Below are positions 1-9,649 of a stretch of DNA of 64,000 nucleotides, in pieces. The notes beneath the pieces are model-generated. The model ran no database searches and was not told where the DNA came from. It was given only the letters and a program-made list of their open reading frames with translations. The translations under genes and the position numbers were made by a program. This DNA is from Marinomonas rhizomae (GTDB taxonomy: Bacteria > Pseudomonadota > Gammaproteobacteria > Pseudomonadales > Marinomonadaceae): assembly GCF_003315485.1 (NCBI RefSeq), contig NZ_QNSE01000014.1, forward strand, positions 30,699 to 94,698. The letters are read 5' to 3'. Numbering within the stretch: position 1 is the first letter of the stretch; each line of letters begins with the position of its first letter.

Positions 1-1634
1 CCAAAGTCGGCATCGACTCCAAAGTCTAAGAAGCGAACTCCACCTGCTTCACATAATTCACTGTATTGTTTGAACAGTGTTGGTACGCTGGCGCCGAAGT
101 GGCTGAGCTGCTCTTTTAGTGTTCTAAAGTCTTCGTCATAATTATCACCGCTGAACATGGCTGAAATAATATCAGCGTGTTCGGCGTTGATTTGATAAGG
201 CGTAAAAGAGCGCGCCAAGTGTTCTTTGTCGGCGTAATAGAGCTTGTAAAAAGAAACAATGAAATCTTTTGCTGCTTGTGGGTAGCTGTTGCTCAGACTC
301 ACGGGGCCAAACATGTAGCGAATTTCAGGGTGTCTATCTAAGTAAGCGCCAATGCCGTACCACAAATAATCTAAGCTGCGTTTGCCCCAATATTTTGGTT
401 GAATAAAGCTGCGCCCTAGCTCAATACCTTGCTCGAAATAAGGCTCCATATCACAAGAGTATTGGAATAATTCAGCGCTATAGATGCGATTTGGTGTATC
501 TGATTTCATATAGCGTGCAACTTCACCAATACGATAAGCGCCAACAATTTCCAGTTCTTCTTCATCCCATAGAATCAGGTGGCGATAGTATTGGTCGAAT
601 TTATCCAAATCTGAACGTTCACCTGTGCCTTCACCGACTTTACGGAAGGCGATTTCGCGTAAGCGCCCGATCTCTTTCATTGTTACTGACATCGGATCAT
701 AATCAAACAGGTAAATTTGTTTATTGTCTTTGGTGCTGCCAAGGTGTTCAGCAACCTTGAGCTCTTGTTTGATCATCTGTCTGTTCTGTGGGTGCTCAAC
801 CGTTTTTTCGGTTTTTAACAGCGGCTTTTTACCTTTAGCGATACGGTATAAGTGACGTTTTACCAGTTTGTTTTTTTCTTTATCACTTAGTGGCAGTTGA
901 GCCAGTTCTTGAATCGGAATAGCTTGGCCAACTTGCATGGGGATTTTACGGTTGCGTTGACGAAACATCTCGTTAGCGAGCTGAATGGTTGATAGTGGGC
1001 GATATAAAAGCGAACTGGTATAAAACAGCATGGAGTTACGACCACCAATATGAACGGGCAATAATGGGCTGTTGGTCTTTTGCGCCAGTTTTAGATAGTT
1101 CTGATTCCATTGCTGATCTTTTACGCCGCTTGGCGACATGCGAGACACTTCGCCTGCTGGGAAAATAATCACGGCTTCTTCGTTATGTAGGCAGCTCATG
1201 ATGGCTTTGAGTTGCTGGCGTCCGGTTTTTCCACCGAGGTTGTCGACAGGAAGAGTCAGCTGTTTTAAACCATCAAAGCCCATTAACAAATCATTCGCGA
1301 CGATTTTCACGTCTGGGCGAATTTCACCGATTAACCTAAGTAAAGCAAGGCCATCTAATGCGCCAAGAGGGTGATTAGCAATGATCATTACCCGGCCGCT
1401 GGCGGGAATGTTTCGACGATCAACTTGGCTTACTTGATAACTAAAGTTGAAGTGATCCAGAACTCGATCAATAAATTCGAAGCCGACACAGCCGTGGTTT
1501 TTTTCCAGGAATTGGTTTACTTCACTTTCGTGGAATAAGCGCTTTAGCACGCTTAACGTTGGGCGAGTGATCAGTGGGCTTTTATCAAAAAACTGAGGAG
1601 ATTTACTGGCAATCATTTGCTCGACTTGTATCAC
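1..1634 (-). CDS. Lysophospholipid acyltransferase/GNAT fusion (hemolysin-like), partial
   Basis: The protein runs off the left edge, so its C-terminus is not seen; about 544 residues are visible. The N-terminal half carries a PlsC-like acyltransferase signature (NHPLGALDG, then FPAGEVSR). The C-terminal half resembles the OlsB/hemolysin-like GNAT acyltransferase family (IGRLREIAFR, then GRSFIQPKYWG). Proteins with this two-domain order act on membrane lipids; the bifunctional ornithine-lipid synthase OlsF has a comparable layout, so ornithine-lipid synthesis is a reasonable but unproven guess. A GTG at 1634 has CGGAG seven bases upstream; an in-frame ATG at 1616 is the alternative start. It is unrelated to the inositol operon next to it. 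Confidence 0.8.
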   Translation of the reverse strand, partial: MIQVEQMIASKSPQFFDKSPLITRPTLSVLKRLFHESEVNQFLEKNHGCVGFEFIDRVLDHFNFSYQVSQVDRRNIPASGRVMIIANHPLGALDGLALLRLIGEIRPDVKIVANDLLMGFDGLKQLTLPVDNLGGKTGRQQLKAIMSCLHNEEAVIIFPAGEVSRMSPSGVKDQQWNQNYLKLAQKTNSPLLPVHIGGRNSMLFYTSSLLYRPLSTIQLANEMFRQRNRKIPMQVGQAIPIQELAQLPLSDKEKNKLVKRHLYRIAKGKKPLLKTEKTVEHPQNRQMIKQELKVAEHLGSTKDNKQIYLFDYDPMSVTMKEIGRLREIAFRKVGEGTGERSDLDKFDQYYRHLILWDEEELEIVGAYRIGEVARYMKSDTPNRIYSAELFQYSCDMEPYFEQGIELGRSFIQPKYWGKRSLDYLWYGIGAYLDRHPEIRYMFGPVSLSNSYPQAAKDFIVSFYKLYYADKEHLARSFTPYQINAEHADIISAMFSGDNYDEDFRTLKEQLSHFGASVPTLFKQYSELCEAGGVRFLDFGVDADF

Positions 1635-1742
1635 GGTGACGCTCCGCTCTAATAAGCTTTTAGGTATCTTATTAATGAGAGTAGGGCGTTAATATGACAA
1701 CGTCGTGACGGTTATGTGGCGAATATGTGAATGAGCGCAGAA

Positions 1743-1770
1743 TAAAAAAAAGCCCACCAAAAGGTGGGCT
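1743..1770 (-). terminator. Rho-independent terminator of the inositol operon
   Basis: An 8-bp perfect stem (AGCCCACC/GGTGGGCT, loop AAAA) is followed on the minus strand by a run of eight T (1743-1750). It lies about 60 bases after the stop of the substrate-binding protein gene and so closes the minus-strand iol operon. Confidence 0.85.
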
Positions 1771-1832
1771 AAATAGCCGCTTACTAGAGAGTCAGACAAT
1801 AAACAATCCGCGACTGAGCTAGGGTGATCCCG

Positions 1833-2771
1833 CTACTTTGAAGAGTATTGGGAAACGTTCTGTTGTGTTACTAATTCAAATGGAATCCAAAGGTTGCGTT
1901 CGACAGTTTCTCCTTGAGCCATTTTATAGGCTGTTTCAACAGAAACTTGACCTTGTTTTTTAGCATTTTGAAAAACTGTAATATTCAATTCTCCAGATTT
2001 CATTGCAGCCAAACCGTCCGATGTTGCGTCAATTCCAGCAATAATAATATCGTTGATGTTTAGATTGGATGCCTTAATAGCTTGGATGGCTCCAATTGCC
2101 ATTTCATCATTATTGGCAATGACAGTGTTAAACTCGATTCCAGAAGTAATCCAATTTGTCATTAGGTTGTAGGCCTGCGTACGCGACCAGTTTGCAACTT
2201 GTTTATCTAGTATTTTAATGCCAGAGCATTCAGGGCGAGACAATACTTCTTCGACATCTTTGGTGCGTGTTAACGCAGAATGGTTTTCGAGAGGCCCGAT
2301 AATGACAAGAGCATTCCCTTTACCGTTTAAAAGGCGACATACTTCTTCTGTTTGTAATGTGCCTGAATCTAGTTCATTTGAACCAATAAAACTGGCTGTA
2401 TCAGGCAATTGATCAATATCGATGGGCGGGTGGTTTACATAAACTAAAGGAATACCTGCTTCATCGGTCATTTGTGTGATGGCCATAGTTGAGTCACCAT
2501 CTACAGCGTTAACGATAATGGCATCGACACCACTTGCAATAAAGCTTTGAACTTGATTTAACTGACGACCAATATCCATATTAGCGTCTTCAAACTGTAG
2601 TGATATATCGTCATTTGATTGATCCGCAGACTTCATACCATTAATCAAAATGTTTAAGAAAGGGTTATCAAAGGATGTCATCGTGACACCTATGTTGGCT
2701 GCCTGTGCAGGTAATGCGAACGAAGCTGCAATCAAACTGGTACTTAGGGTTAGTGCTTTGAATGTACTCAT
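1833..2771 (-). CDS. Periplasmic sugar (probable myo-inositol) binding protein of an ABC transporter
   Basis: A 312-residue protein with a classical signal peptide (about residues 1-24, cleavage after PAQA) and a ribose/inositol-type periplasmic-binding fold (Peripla_BP_4 family; motifs DAIIVNAVDGD, NNDEMAIGA, DATSDGL). It would capture the sugar for the ATPase and permease encoded at 11.3-13.9 kb. It is unusual that the gene is the last of the catabolic operon rather than beside its transporter genes. Its position after iolA makes myo-inositol the likely ligand, but the ligand is inferred from context only. A GC-rich hairpin in the 70-bp gap before it may adjust its mRNA level. Confidence 0.85.
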   Translation of the reverse strand: MSTFKALTLSTSLIAASFALPAQAANIGVTMTSFDNPFLNILINGMKSADQSNDDISLQFEDANMDIGRQLNQVQSFIASGVDAIIVNAVDGDSTMAITQMTDEAGIPLVYVNHPPIDIDQLPDTASFIGSNELDSGTLQTEEVCRLLNGKGNALVIIGPLENHSALTRTKDVEEVLSRPECSGIKILDKQVANWSRTQAYNLMTNWITSGIEFNTVIANNDEMAIGAIQAIKASNLNINDIIIAGIDATSDGLAAMKSGELNITVFQNAKKQGQVSVETAYKMAQGETVERNLWIPFELVTQQNVSQYSSK

Positions 2772-2805
2772 GATGTTCTTCCTAGTGTTGTTATTTTAGA
2801 AGAAT

Positions 2806-2828
2806 GCTGCGCTCACAGTGAGCGCAGC
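2806..2828 (-). other. Intercistronic stem-loop between iolA and the binding-protein gene
   Basis: Perfect 10-bp arms GCTGCGCTCA/TGAGCGCAGC with a 3-base loop lie 14 bases after the iolA stop. No T tract follows on the minus strand, so it looks like an mRNA stability or processing element rather than a strong terminator. The role is inferred. Confidence 0.6.
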
Positions 2829-2841
2829 GGACAAAATGTGA

Positions 2842-4344
2842 TTACTTCATTGTTGGCATGGAGAACTCGTTACCAGCGCGTAGACCTGTCGGCCAGCGTG
2901 CGGTCACTGTTTTCATGCGAGTGTAAAAACGAACGCCATCTGGACCATGCATATGAAGTGGTCCAAACAATGAGCGCTTCCAGCCACCGAAGCTGTGGAA
3001 CGCCATCGGTACTGGGATAGGAACGTTAACACCGACCATGCCCACTTGAATCTCTTCACAGAACTGACGAGCGGTATCACCGTCACGTGTAAAGATAGAG
3101 GTACCGTTACCGTATTCGTGAGAGTTGATCATTTCCACCGCTTGTGCGTAGCTTTCAGCACGGACCACACACAACACTGGACCAAAGATTTCTTCTTCGT
3201 AAATACGCATGCCTTTCTTAACATTGTCGAACAATGTTGGGCCAACAAAGTAGCCGTTCTCATGGCCTTTTACGACGAACTCGCGACCATCACGAACGAT
3301 GGTCGCACCTTCTTCAATACCGACGCCGATGTAATCTTTGATCTTCGCGCAATGTTCCTTCGAAATGACAGGGCCCATGTGTGCTTCGTCTGCAAGGCCC
3401 AGACCAGGACCCACACGCATGCCATCGATTTCTTTGCTTAGGCTTTCGATCAAGTTATCCGCTACGTCATCACCGACACAGACAGCAACAGAAATTGCCA
3501 TACAGCGCTCGCCTGCAGAACCAAAGGCGGCACCCATCAGTGAGCCCACAACTTGTTGTGGGTCAGCATCTGGCATGACGATCATATGGTTTTTCGCGCC
3601 ACCTAATGCTTGAACGCGCTTGCCGTGCGCGGAGGCCGTAGAGTAAATGTATTCAGCGATTGGCGTAGAGCCGACAAAGCTCACGGCTTGAACACGTTCG
3701 TCTGTCAGTAGAACGTCTACAGATTCTTTATCACCGTTAACGATGTTAAAGACGCCATCAGGTAGGCCTGCTTCTGTTAGCAACTCAGCAAGACGCAAAG
3801 GTACAGAAGGGTCTTTTTCAGACGGCTTCATAATGAAGGTGTTACCGCAAGCAATGGCGACAGGGAACATCCACATAGGAACCATCGCAGGGAAGTTAAA
3901 CGGTGCGATACCCGCACAAACCCCTAATGGTTGCATCAAAGACATACTGTCTACGCCGCGACCTACGTTTAAGCTGTGCTCACCTTTTTGCAGGTGTGGA
4001 ATGCCACAAGCAAACTCAACGACTTCAAGGCCGCGTGTTAATTCACCCTTAGCATCAGAGAAAACTTTACCGTGTTCTTTGGTGATTAACTCAGCGATTT
4101 CGTCAGCATGTTGCTCTAGCAGTGCTTTGTATTTAAACAATACGCGAGCACGGTTAAGAGGTGTCACTTTACGCCATGTTTCGAAGGCTTTCTCCGCAAC
4201 AGCGATGGCATCACGTGTTTCGTCTGCGCTGGATAAAGACACATTTAGGCTTTGTGCGCCCGTAGCTGGATTATAAACAGGGCCTAGGCGGCCACTTTGG
4301 CTAGCCACATGCTGGCCATTGATGAAGTTTCCTAACGTTTCCAT
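2842..4344 (-). CDS. iolA: Methylmalonate/malonate semialdehyde dehydrogenase (CoA-acylating)
   Basis: 500 residues, full length for the MmsA/IolA branch of the aldehyde dehydrogenase superfamily. Visible motifs are the cofactor-loop region (AGIAPFNFPAMVP, KPSEKDPS), the glycine motif FVGSTPIAEYIY and the catalytic Cys281 in GERCMAI. In inositol catabolism this enzyme converts malonate semialdehyde, released by the aldolase step, into acetyl-CoA and CO2 with NAD+ and CoA. It is the fourth gene of the minus-strand operon, 56 bases after iolE. A clear paralogue lies at 55.2 kb (dddC), so the chromosome keeps separate copies for inositol and DMSP carbon. Confidence 0.93.
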   Translation of the reverse strand: METLGNFINGQHVASQSGRLGPVYNPATGAQSLNVSLSSADETRDAIAVAEKAFETWRKVTPLNRARVLFKYKALLEQHADEIAELITKEHGKVFSDAKGELTRGLEVVEFACGIPHLQKGEHSLNVGRGVDSMSLMQPLGVCAGIAPFNFPAMVPMWMFPVAIACGNTFIMKPSEKDPSVPLRLAELLTEAGLPDGVFNIVNGDKESVDVLLTDERVQAVSFVGSTPIAEYIYSTASAHGKRVQALGGAKNHMIVMPDADPQQVVGSLMGAAFGSAGERCMAISVAVCVGDDVADNLIESLSKEIDGMRVGPGLGLADEAHMGPVISKEHCAKIKDYIGVGIEEGATIVRDGREFVVKGHENGYFVGPTLFDNVKKGMRIYEEEIFGPVLCVVRAESYAQAVEMINSHEYGNGTSIFTRDGDTARQFCEEIQVGMVGVNVPIPVPMAFHSFGGWKRSLFGPLHMHGPDGVRFYTRMKTVTARWPTGLRAGNEFSMPTMK

Positions 4345-4400
4345 TACATTACCTTTTTGTTGGCGTCGCCTTTATTTGTCAAAAGGTGACATTCACGAAA

Positions 4401-5300
4401 TTAGTTGATCAGATCTAAACCCGCATCTTGGCAGAATTGCTTCAAACCATTTGCGCCTTTAGTCGCGTAAGTCAAAGGGTGCGCAACCGAAGGGTCTTGT
4501 TCGGCCTCAACGACTAACCAGCCAGAGTAGTTGCTTGCTTTAAGTTGTTTAAATAAACGACCGTAATCGATGAAACCATCACTTGGAACGGTGAATGTAC
4601 CGTTTAACATCGCCCGTAAAAACGGTAAGTCGCGGTTCAATGCATCGGCTAAAATGTCTTTACGCATATCCTTGCAGTGGACGTGATTAATACGGTCCGC
4701 ATGGCGTTCTTGTACGGCGTAAGGATCACCGCCTGCAAACGTCATGTGTCCTGTATCCAGCAGCAACCCGACAGATGGCCCGGTATGCTTCATCAAAAGG
4801 GCGACGTCTTCCTCTGTTTGAATCACAGTGCCCATATGGTGGTGATATGCAATCTGAACGCCTTCAGACAACGTGAAGTCCGCTACTTGAGTCAGTTTCT
4901 TGCCGAACTCTGCGATGCGCTCTTCTGTAAGGCGAGGGCGGTGTGACAGCGGCGTGTCTATTTCACCGTGAATACAGTCGGTCACTTCACAGTACACCAT
5001 CACTTTAGCGCCTAATGTTTTGAGTAGGTGTAAATGCGGCTTGATGGCTTCGATTTCCTCCTCCACACTGCGAGTAAGAAGCTCACCGCTGAACCAGCCT
5101 GACACTAGGTCTAATTCATAATTTTTTAAAATCGGCTCTAATACAGCAGGATCACGTGGGAACTTCTGTCCCAATTCAAAGCCGCTAAAGCCCGCTTGTT
5201 TGCCTTCTGTTAAACATGTTTCCAATGTTGTATCCGCGCCAAGAGTAGGCAGGTCGTCGTTGGTCCATGATAAAGGGTTAATACCTATACGAACGCTCAT
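4401..5300 (-). CDS. iolE: Inosose dehydratase IolE
   Basis: A TIM-barrel protein of the sugar phosphate isomerase/epimerase superfamily, 299 residues from the ATG at 5300. IolE dehydrates scyllo-inosose to 3D-trihydroxycyclohexane-1,2-dione. The N-terminus MSVRIGINPLSWTNDDLP and later motifs (FELGQKFPRD, LLDTGHMTFAGGDP, HVHCKDMR) are typical of IolE. A longer frame back to 5330 exists, but GGAG lies seven bases before the 5300 ATG, which decides the start. The gene begins 29 bases after the end of iolD and is surely co-transcribed with it. Confidence 0.94.
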   Translation of the reverse strand: MSVRIGINPLSWTNDDLPTLGADTTLETCLTEGKQAGFSGFELGQKFPRDPAVLEPILKNYELDLVSGWFSGELLTRSVEEEIEAIKPHLHLLKTLGAKVMVYCEVTDCIHGEIDTPLSHRPRLTEERIAEFGKKLTQVADFTLSEGVQIAYHHHMGTVIQTEEDVALLMKHTGPSVGLLLDTGHMTFAGGDPYAVQERHADRINHVHCKDMRKDILADALNRDLPFLRAMLNGTFTVPSDGFIDYGRLFKQLKASNYSGWLVVEAEQDPSVAHPLTYATKGANGLKQFCQDAGLDLIN

Positions 5301-5329
5301 TGTTATTCTCCGCTCAAAAATAGTGGGCA

Positions 5330-7180
5330 TTAAAGGTTTTTAAACTGGCGAGCTTTATGCTCTTCATATACTTTACGAGCGTCACGTACTTGCTCACGCT
5401 CTGATACTTCTGGCACAGCAACATCCCACCAGTGTCCACCACTTTCCGTAACAATGGCGGGATCGGTATCAATTTCGATGAGATAACTAATCGGAGACGC
5501 TTTTGCTCGTTCAAGTGCCGCTTCAAGCTCTTGAATGTTAGCTACTTTTTCACCCTTGGCACCCAGTGCTTTACCATGTGCGACAAAGTCCGTTTTTGGA
5601 GCGCCATCTTCGACTGTTAAGCAGTCTTCGAGCATATTGTTGAACCCCGGGCCGCCACAGAACTGTTGCAAGCGATGGATACAACCGTAGCCGCGGTTGT
5701 CTAGTACAACGAAAACGACTTTTAGGCCCAACATGACAGAGGTGGCAATCTCGGAGTTCATCATTAGGTAAGAGCCATCTCCAACCATAACGAATACCTC
5801 CGAGTCAGGAGCCGCCATTTTGGTGCCGACACCTCCCGCTATCTCATAACCCATGCAGGAGTAGCCGTACTCCATGTGGTAGCCACGACTGTAACGGGTA
5901 CGCCACAGTTTCTGTAGTTCGCCTGGCAAACCACCTGCGGCACATACTACGATGTCTTTTTCGCCGGCAGCACGGTTAACCGCTCCCACCACTTCTCCGT
6001 CGCTCGGTAAATCCGTACCACGATCTCGTGTGGCTTCATCGACGTCTTTATTCCATGCCAGACGCTCGGTTTCTGCGCGATCAATCCAAGCACCATCGGC
6101 TTGATAGTCACTTAATGCTTCGGTCAATAAAGGTAGCGTCAGTTTTGCATCTCCGACCAACGACACAGCCTTGTGTTTGATGGCATCAAAAGACGCCACG
6201 TTCAGAGACAGCAACTTGGCCTTAGGGTTGATCAATGAACGTGAACCCGAAGCGAAGTCGCCTAAGCGAGTACCGATGGCAATGATTAAATCGGTCTCTT
6301 GGCAAAGACGGTTGGTTGAGCCTGCACCGGTAACACCGATGGTGCCCATGTTTTGTGTGTGGTCCCAAGGAAGGGCGCCTTTCCCTGCTTGAGTTTCACC
6401 GACAGGAATCTTCAGCGCTGAGACAAACTGATCCAACTCTTCGATTGCGCCAGAGTAATGCACGCCACCACCCGCTATCACCACGGGGTTTTTTGCCTGT
6501 TTAATGGCGTCAATGGCTTGTGCCAATTCAAAGGCATCCGGTCCCTGACGACGTAAACGATGTACTTTTTCTTCAAAGAACGTTTCTGGAAAATCAAACG
6601 CCATAGTTTGCACATCTTGTGGCATAGCCAAGGTGACAGGGCCACATTCAACTGGGTCCGTTAGTACACGCATAGCTTGTGGCAAGGATGTCAACAATTG
6701 TTCTGGACGCGTAATACGATCAAAGAAACGGCTGACTGGACGGAAACAATCGTTCGATGTCAGTGTATGATCATGGTAATTTTCAACTTGTTGCAGAACG
6801 GGGTCTGGCATACGTGTTGCAAAGGTGTCACCTGGTAAAAATAGCACAGGCAGACGGTTAACATGTGCCACAGCCGCTGCTGTCACCATATTGACGGCAC
6901 CCGGCCCCGCTGAGGCCGTACACGCCATCATTTGCTGACGGTTTTTGGTCTTAGCAAACGCAATCGCAGCGTGGGCCATACCTTGTTCGTTATGGGCACG
7001 GTACGTTGGAAGTGTCTCTTTTACATGGTAAAGCGCTTCACCAAGTCCGGCGACGTTGCCGTGACCGAAAATCGCCCAAACTCCGGCAAACATGGGTTTA
7101 GTGCCTTCGTCTGTTTCAATCTTTTGCGCCATCATAAATCGGATGACGGCTTGGGCCATGGTCAGTTTTATTGTTGTCAT
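5330..7180 (-). CDS. iolD: 3D-(3,5/4)-trihydroxycyclohexane-1,2-dione acylhydrolase IolD
   Basis: A 616-residue thiamine-diphosphate enzyme that opens the ring of the diketo inositol intermediate to 5-deoxy-glucuronate. The three-domain layout is clear: an N-terminal pyrimidine-binding domain with the catalytic Glu region, a central domain, and a C-terminal PP-binding domain with the GDGSYLMMNSE...LDNRGYG thiamine motif (roughly residues 455-500). The length matches the family. It follows iolC by 11 bases and precedes iolE in the usual pathway order. GGGAA lies upstream of the ATG. Confidence 0.95.
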   Translation of the reverse strand: MTTIKLTMAQAVIRFMMAQKIETDEGTKPMFAGVWAIFGHGNVAGLGEALYHVKETLPTYRAHNEQGMAHAAIAFAKTKNRQQMMACTASAGPGAVNMVTAAAVAHVNRLPVLFLPGDTFATRMPDPVLQQVENYHDHTLTSNDCFRPVSRFFDRITRPEQLLTSLPQAMRVLTDPVECGPVTLAMPQDVQTMAFDFPETFFEEKVHRLRRQGPDAFELAQAIDAIKQAKNPVVIAGGGVHYSGAIEELDQFVSALKIPVGETQAGKGALPWDHTQNMGTIGVTGAGSTNRLCQETDLIIAIGTRLGDFASGSRSLINPKAKLLSLNVASFDAIKHKAVSLVGDAKLTLPLLTEALSDYQADGAWIDRAETERLAWNKDVDEATRDRGTDLPSDGEVVGAVNRAAGEKDIVVCAAGGLPGELQKLWRTRYSRGYHMEYGYSCMGYEIAGGVGTKMAAPDSEVFVMVGDGSYLMMNSEIATSVMLGLKVVFVVLDNRGYGCIHRLQQFCGGPGFNNMLEDCLTVEDGAPKTDFVAHGKALGAKGEKVANIQELEAALERAKASPISYLIEIDTDPAIVTESGGHWWDVAVPEVSEREQVRDARKVYEEHKARQFKNL

Positions 7181-7191
7181 GTGTATTCCCT

Positions 7192-9129
7192 TTAAGCCTG
7201 TTTCTGTTGTGGCTGAGTGCTATGGCGTTCTTTCCAGTAGGATACTAATTCCAAATAGTTAGAGACGATGGCGTCAATGAGTTGCTGATCATTAAAACGA
7301 TTCCCCAACCATGCGCGGCTAGGCTCGCTAAAAATAGAACGGCCTACCGCAAAACCTTTGACAATATCAAAGCCAGCACTGTTGGCGAAACCTTGTTTTA
7401 ATTCGTTCATTGGTGCATCCAATCCCAACATGACGACACCACGGCAGTGTTTATCATGATGATGAACAATGTCTGTAATGGCTTGCCAGTTCGTTTTAGA
7501 TTGAGGTGGCAGTTTCCACCAGTCCGGGCGCACATCTAAGTGATAGAAGCGTTTGATCGAATCAGTGAATAGGCTGTCGTCGAAGTCTTTGCCATGTGGT
7601 GGAATAATTTCTAGCAATAGCTCATGACCAGAAATACAACACGCTTTATATAGTTCTATCACTTGGCGCTCTTGAGCGGCACGCATTTCCACTTCATCTT
7701 GAGAGTGATAGAAAACAAGGCATTTTACGATGTGCTCTTTCGGCCAGCTTTTTAGGCGTGAACCAATGCTGCGTCCACCTTCTAATTCAATTGGCCGAGA
7801 GCTGGGTAGCTCGACTGGGCGACCAATCCAAAGGCCACGACCAGTAACCGCGTTTAGGGCGTCCTGACCATAAGTGTCATCGATTAATACGCCGTATTGA
7901 CTGTTACCTAGTTCGCGAGCACCAACATCTAATGCATCAACCAATAGGCGCTTGAGCTTTTTAATTCGAGCTGGGGCAGCACCTTCTTCGCGAGCGATAT
8001 CAAAGAGCTGTTTACGATGGTCAAAAGCAAAAATACATAGATCTTGCCAGTCGTACGGTAATCTTTCGGTAGTGACTCTATGCAAATGATTCAGTTCACG
8101 GTCCAAATCAGGGCGTTTAATTTGTGCTGCCCGAGCAATGTAATTATCTAATTCTTCAGCGCTTGGAATTGCAGGAGCACAACCATGGCGAGATACAACC
8201 AAAGCGCCACATGCATTGGCATAAGTGCAAGATTGCTCTGCTGATTCGCCGCGAATCCAACCACGTAAAAAGCCACTCATAAAAGCATCGCCGGCGCCAA
8301 GTACATTGAGTACATCAACACGAACGCCAACATGCAGCTCAAACGCGTCCATAGAGTCAGGAATAGCTCCTTCAAGAACCGTACAACCCTGAGAGCCAAG
8401 CTTCAACACGATAGTGGCGTTGCTTAGTTCGCGGATTTTTCTCAGTGCTGTAATAGTGTCAGTGCTGCCGCCAGCAATATGGACTTCTTCTTCGGTACCA
8501 ACGATAAGATCAAAGTCAGCCAAAATACTTTGCATGTGCGCCGAAACTTTTTCATTGGAAATAAAACGTGTTTCGCCGTCGCCTGGGTTTGTTAAGCCCC
8601 AAAGAACAGGGCGATAATCAATATCCAAGGCGCATTTAGTGCCTGCTTGTTTGGCGTATGCGATGGCTTGTTTACTGGCCTCGTACGTGCTTTCTGTGGA
8701 GAAGTGGGTGCCTGTAATAACAAGGGCTTTTGCAGAACCAATAAAGTCTGCGTCAAAGTCGTCTTTACTTACCGCCATATCGGCGCAGTCATTACGATAG
8801 AAAATTAATGGAAAAGTATCTTGATCTTTTATGCCGAGTACTACCAAAGCAGTTAAGCGCTCTGGGTCGGTAATAATGTGACTGGTATCTACGCCTGCAC
8901 GGTCCAACTCTTCTTTTACGAAGCGTCCCATATGTTCATTACCAACACGAGTTAACATGGCGCTTTTTAAACCAAGACGAGCGGTGCCAAATGCCATGTT
9001 GCCGGATGAGCCTCCAAGGTATTTTGCAAAACTACTAACGTCTTCTAAGCGGCTTCCTATTTGCTCTGAATACATATCGACTGCTGCGCGACCAAGACAA
9101 ATAAGATCTAGCGTTTTATCTTTGAGCAT
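7192..9129 (-). CDS. iolC: 5-dehydro-2-deoxygluconokinase fused to DUF2090 aldolase domain
   Basis: 645 residues. Residues 1 to about 335 form a PfkB-family kinase (GGSSGNMAFG substrate motif; NVLGAGDAF with catalytic Asp281) that phosphorylates 2-deoxy-5-keto-gluconate. From about residue 350 a DUF2090 domain follows (YDWQDLCIFAFDHRKQLFDIAR). In proteobacteria this domain is taken to be the 5-dehydro-2-deoxyphosphogluconate aldolase, replacing a separate IolJ. One polypeptide would thus provide two consecutive steps and hand malonate semialdehyde to IolA. It is the first gene of the minus-strand operon, downstream of a GAA-N6-TTC palindrome at 9235-9250. Confidence 0.93.
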   Translation of the reverse strand: MLKDKTLDLICLGRAAVDMYSEQIGSRLEDVSSFAKYLGGSSGNMAFGTARLGLKSAMLTRVGNEHMGRFVKEELDRAGVDTSHIITDPERLTALVVLGIKDQDTFPLIFYRNDCADMAVSKDDFDADFIGSAKALVITGTHFSTESTYEASKQAIAYAKQAGTKCALDIDYRPVLWGLTNPGDGETRFISNEKVSAHMQSILADFDLIVGTEEEVHIAGGSTDTITALRKIRELSNATIVLKLGSQGCTVLEGAIPDSMDAFELHVGVRVDVLNVLGAGDAFMSGFLRGWIRGESAEQSCTYANACGALVVSRHGCAPAIPSAEELDNYIARAAQIKRPDLDRELNHLHRVTTERLPYDWQDLCIFAFDHRKQLFDIAREEGAAPARIKKLKRLLVDALDVGARELGNSQYGVLIDDTYGQDALNAVTGRGLWIGRPVELPSSRPIELEGGRSIGSRLKSWPKEHIVKCLVFYHSQDEVEMRAAQERQVIELYKACCISGHELLLEIIPPHGKDFDDSLFTDSIKRFYHLDVRPDWWKLPPQSKTNWQAITDIVHHHDKHCRGVVMLGLDAPMNELKQGFANSAGFDIVKGFAVGRSIFSEPSRAWLGNRFNDQQLIDAIVSNYLELVSYWKERHSTQPQQKQA

Positions 9130-9234
9130 GGTTCTTCATCTCCTGTATCAGCCGAAATGACAACAAGGTGAATTAGTACTTTGTCGAAAATGAAGTGGCT
9201 GTTTTTTTATTGTTTAATATACCTAAAGCAATGT

Positions 9235-9250
9235 TAGAACATATATTCTA
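9235..9250. promoter_or_regulatory. Candidate IolR/RpiR operator upstream of iolC
   Basis: TAGAACATATATTCTA is a 16-bp inverted repeat with one mismatched pair, GAA-N6-TTC core, 106 bases before the iolC start. The same core occurs before the ABC ATPase gene and before the RpiR regulator gene. GGAA-N6-TTCC-type sites are known for rhizobial IolR; assignment here is by similarity. Confidence 0.55.
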
Positions 9251-9509
9251 TATTTTCAATACACATGAATAAAATATTCCAAATTCATTTTTTGTTTTAA
9301 AAAGCAATAAAAATCAACGTTTTAAAGGTTTTTTTTGAAATGGTTTTTCAGATTGACCTAAAAAAGCGAATTTTTAGGTTTGAAGCGATCGGCCTGTATT
9401 CTATTAGGTGTGAATATTAGGGACTCTGATGGGGTGTGTTGATGGTCTTGGGTGATTGGTGGTTGTTAGCAGAATAAATTTATGTGGCAGCTAGATGATA
9501 TTCATCATG

Positions 9510-9540
9510 GATGCCGCCCTGATATCGTGAGGGCGGCATC
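9510..9540 (-). other. Perfect 11-bp stem-loop downstream of iolH
   Basis: Arms GATGCCGCCCT and AGGGCGGCATC with a 9-base loop, about 110 bases after the iolH stop. There is no T run on either side, so it is at best an atypical terminator or a transcript 3'-end hairpin for iolH. Confidence 0.45.
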
Positions 9541-9649
9541 GCTTGGTTTCTTAATAGCCCTGTGACCATCCATTATAAACGGTTGTACCAAGGCCTGATA
9601 ATGAGTTTATTTTTTTGATTTATTCTTGGTCGCTGTCAATAAAGGGTTT

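Larger units (their letters stand above)
9130..9649. promoter_or_regulatory. Upstream region of the iolCDEA operon
   Basis: A 520-bp AT-rich region without a supported gene. It holds the promoter area of iolC (minus strand), an IolR-like palindrome at 9235-9250, a weaker GAA-N7-TTC repeat around 9267-9279, and an 11-bp stem-loop at 9510-9540 behind iolH. No clean -35/-10 pair was assigned. Confidence 0.55.

Noticed and set aside
2995..4276. Several plus-strand frames opposite iolA (up to 177 codons)
   Set aside because: All lie antisense to a strongly supported dehydrogenase gene and have no family motifs; they are by-products of codon bias.
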